A stretch of DNA of 38,011 bases from positions 1 to 38,011 of the IMG/VR virus record IMGVR_UViG_3300037882_001503; one strand, written 5' to 3'. A program made the position numbers and the translations under genes. This document shows positions 36,724 through 38,011 of the stretch, in pieces. Every line of letters starts with the position of its first letter. Position 1 is the first letter of the stretch. The notes beneath the pieces are model-generated. The model saw only the letters and a list, made by a program, of their open reading frames with translations, was not told the origin of the DNA and searched no databases. The stretch is from a virus.

Positions 36724-38011
36724 TTATTCCTTTGAGTAAAGTTTAATTATGTCGTCAACTGACATGTTAGTTGACGAGCTGCTTGGTTTCTGCATCAAAC
36801 CATCAGCTTCTTCTTGCGATTTGATGCCCGTGGACACAATAGCTGAGTAAATTCGCTTTACCCTGTCAAGGTTATAAACTACCTGATCTTTGCTTTGTGC
36901 TAGTTCCAAATTACCTATAACAGCTTGAAGTAGCTTGTTTTCAAAATCAGACACAGGTCCAAGAGCTGCGCCGGTAGGTGAGGCAGCTCTCATCGCTTGT
37001 AGCTTATCGAAGCCTACATTAGCTTTGACAGTTTCCACTAGGGCTTTTGCGTTATACGCTGGTGTTCCAGGGATGATTTGTGAGGCTGCCGCTGGAACAC
37101 CGGTCGCTGAAAACAATCCCGTATTCTTTTTGTCGTTAATTATGTCGAGAACACGGTCGATGTCTTCCGTTACGATGTCTGCTGTGGCGTCACTGGCCTT
37201 TTTAGAGCCTTCAATTTTATTTGCCGCTTCTTCGTTAGCGATAAACACGGTTCCGCCTTGAACAGGCAGTGCGATAGGTACTCCTCTTTCGTCTAACACT
37301 ATCGACCCATCCGGCGCTCTTTTCCAAGCAGTGTCTTTGGGTGGGTCGCCGTAGTCTGTGCCGGAAGGTCCTACATTTACCTGCGACGCACCCGCGCGTT
37401 TTTGATCAAGCAGCCATTGTTCAAGCGGTATGCGTTTTTCCGCAGAGACGCCGCGCATTGCGGCGTTGTAGAGCTGCTCTTGCTCCGTGTTGCCCGTACC
37501 TGCGATATTGTTATTACCCACAGGCGATTTATCGTCTTTGTAAACTGCTATTTTACCGCCTGTTACAGGGTCGTCTACCAGTTCTATTTCCCGTTTTTTA
37601 GCCACACCAAAGGGTTGACTAATTTGTCCGGTAGTTTTGTCGACAATGACATGAGTGCCGTCTTCGTTCGACACTATTTCGTTGTTTGGTTTTTCCGCTT
37701 CCGCTATGACCTGATCCAGTTTACCTGCATCGAAAAGGTAGTTTGCGGTTTCTGCGCTAAGGCCGTACTTGGCTGCTATGGCTGGAATACCTGCTCTTTC
37801 AGCCGCTTTTTGTTGCAGAGCGTTTTGGCTTTGCTTAAACGCCATAATGTTGTTTATCATAACATTTGGGTCGGCGTTGTTGTCAGAACTAAACGCCTGC
37901 ATTATACCTGCTCTGTTTTGTTCTTGTGCTAATGACGCACCTATCATTCCTATACCACGATCGATGGATCGGTTTTTTTCTTGACGCTCCATCATTTTCA
38001 TGTACAAATCC
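36724..38011 (-). CDS. Internal virion/ejection protein, C-terminal part (5' end outside window)
   Basis: An open frame of at least 428 codons reaching the window edge at 38,010 without a supported start; a TTG at 38,007 has no ribosome site. The sequence is helical and charged (LYMKMMERQEKNRSIDRGIG, then MIGASLAQEQNRAGIMQAFS), with a middle containing VIVDKTTGQISQP and a C-terminal helical ARAASPTG...NLELAQSKDQVVYNLDRVKR. It lacks an N-terminus, and the gene at 1-156 lacks a C-terminus. Both are leftward and the frames can be joined across the edge, so they are probably one protein of about 480 residues. Confidence 0.75.
   Translation of the reverse strand, partial: DLYMKMMERQEKNRSIDRGIGMIGASLAQEQNRAGIMQAFSSDNNADPNVMINNIMAFKQSQNALQQKAAERAGIPAIAAKYGLSAETANYLFDAGKLDQVIAEAEKPNNEIVSNEDGTHVIVDKTTGQISQPFGVAKKREIELVDDPVTGGKIAVYKDDKSPVGNNNIAGTGNTEQEQLYNAAMRGVSAEKRIPLEQWLLDQKRAGASQVNVGPSGTDYGDPPKDTAWKRAPDGSIVLDERGVPIALPVQGGTVFIANEEAANKIEGSKKASDATADIVTEDIDRVLDIINDKKNTGLFSATGVPAAASQIIPGTPAYNAKALVETVKANVGFDKLQAMRAASPTGAALGPVSDFENKLLQAVIGNLELAQSKDQVVYNLDRVKRIYSAIVSTGIKSQEEADGLMQKPSSSSTNMSVDDIIKLYSKE

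Noticed and set aside
1-38011. tRNA genes, integrase or lysogeny module
   Set aside because: No cloverleaf-like sequence, integrase or CI-type repressor was recognised on either strand by eye. A tRNA scan would be needed to exclude tRNAs.

Overview
The window looks like almost an entire genome of a lytic, short-tailed (podovirus-like) dsDNA phage of about 38 kb. A spanin pair and a lysozyme-type endolysin point to a Gram-negative host, but nothing identifies the genus. No tape-measure, sheath or baseplate genes are visible. Instead there are an SU10-type (DUF5309) capsid protein, a P22 gp10-like tail protein, adaptor genes, a tailspike, a virion lysozyme and ejection-type proteins. The two ends of the window appear to carry the two halves of one leftward gene, so the sequence is probably a circular or circularly permuted genome opened inside that gene.

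Layout. (1) 1-18,127, leftward late block, read from high to low coordinates: a small acidic protein, a terminator, small and large terminase, portal, scaffold, major capsid protein, head-associated protein, tailspike, endolysin, overlapping i-/o-spanins, a single-TM coiled-coil protein, adaptor and small tail genes, collar-domain fibre, gp10-like protein, S74-domain protein and virion lysozyme. It continues across the window joint into two ejection-type proteins at 38,011-35,182. (2) 18,128-20,262, a mostly non-coding divergent control region: poly-G tract, 3 x 24-bp repeats, duplicated promoters with paired direct repeats, a 46-nt palindrome, a long terminator hairpin, 4 x 16-bp iteron-like repeats and a 53-bp inverted repeat. 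It is the best candidate for a replication origin and transcription switch. (3) 20,263-24,004, small early genes: an HTH protein, two micro-membrane proteins and many unknowns. (4) 24,025-35,192, rightward replication and nucleotide block: primase-helicase, probable ssDNA-binding protein, family A DNA polymerase, VRR-NUC nuclease, DUF6378 protein, PurZ, MazZ, DatZ and a SNF2-like helicase.

The key biology is the purZ-mazZ-datZ cassette (31,906-33,804). In established Z-genome phages MazZ makes dGMP from dGTP, PurZ joins dGMP to aspartate on the way to 2-aminoadenine (Z), and DatZ destroys dATP, so adenine is replaced by Z in the genome. The PurZ P-loop here has Ser where host PurA has its catalytic Asp. 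The family A polymerase upstream is the likely Z-tolerant replicase and has an unusual O-helix and motif C. The phage therefore probably carries a Z-substituted genome in a podovirus-like particle, and it encodes both a PrimPol-type primase-helicase and a PolA-type polymerase.

Expression: nine sigma70-type promoters share TTGACN or TTGCGC, a 17-bp spacer and an extended -10 (mostly TGTGR-TATAAT); a tenth, before the scaffold gene, has an 18-bp spacer. Three paralogous genes (19,003; 22,246; 26,656) each have their own promoter, two of them with nearly identical leaders.
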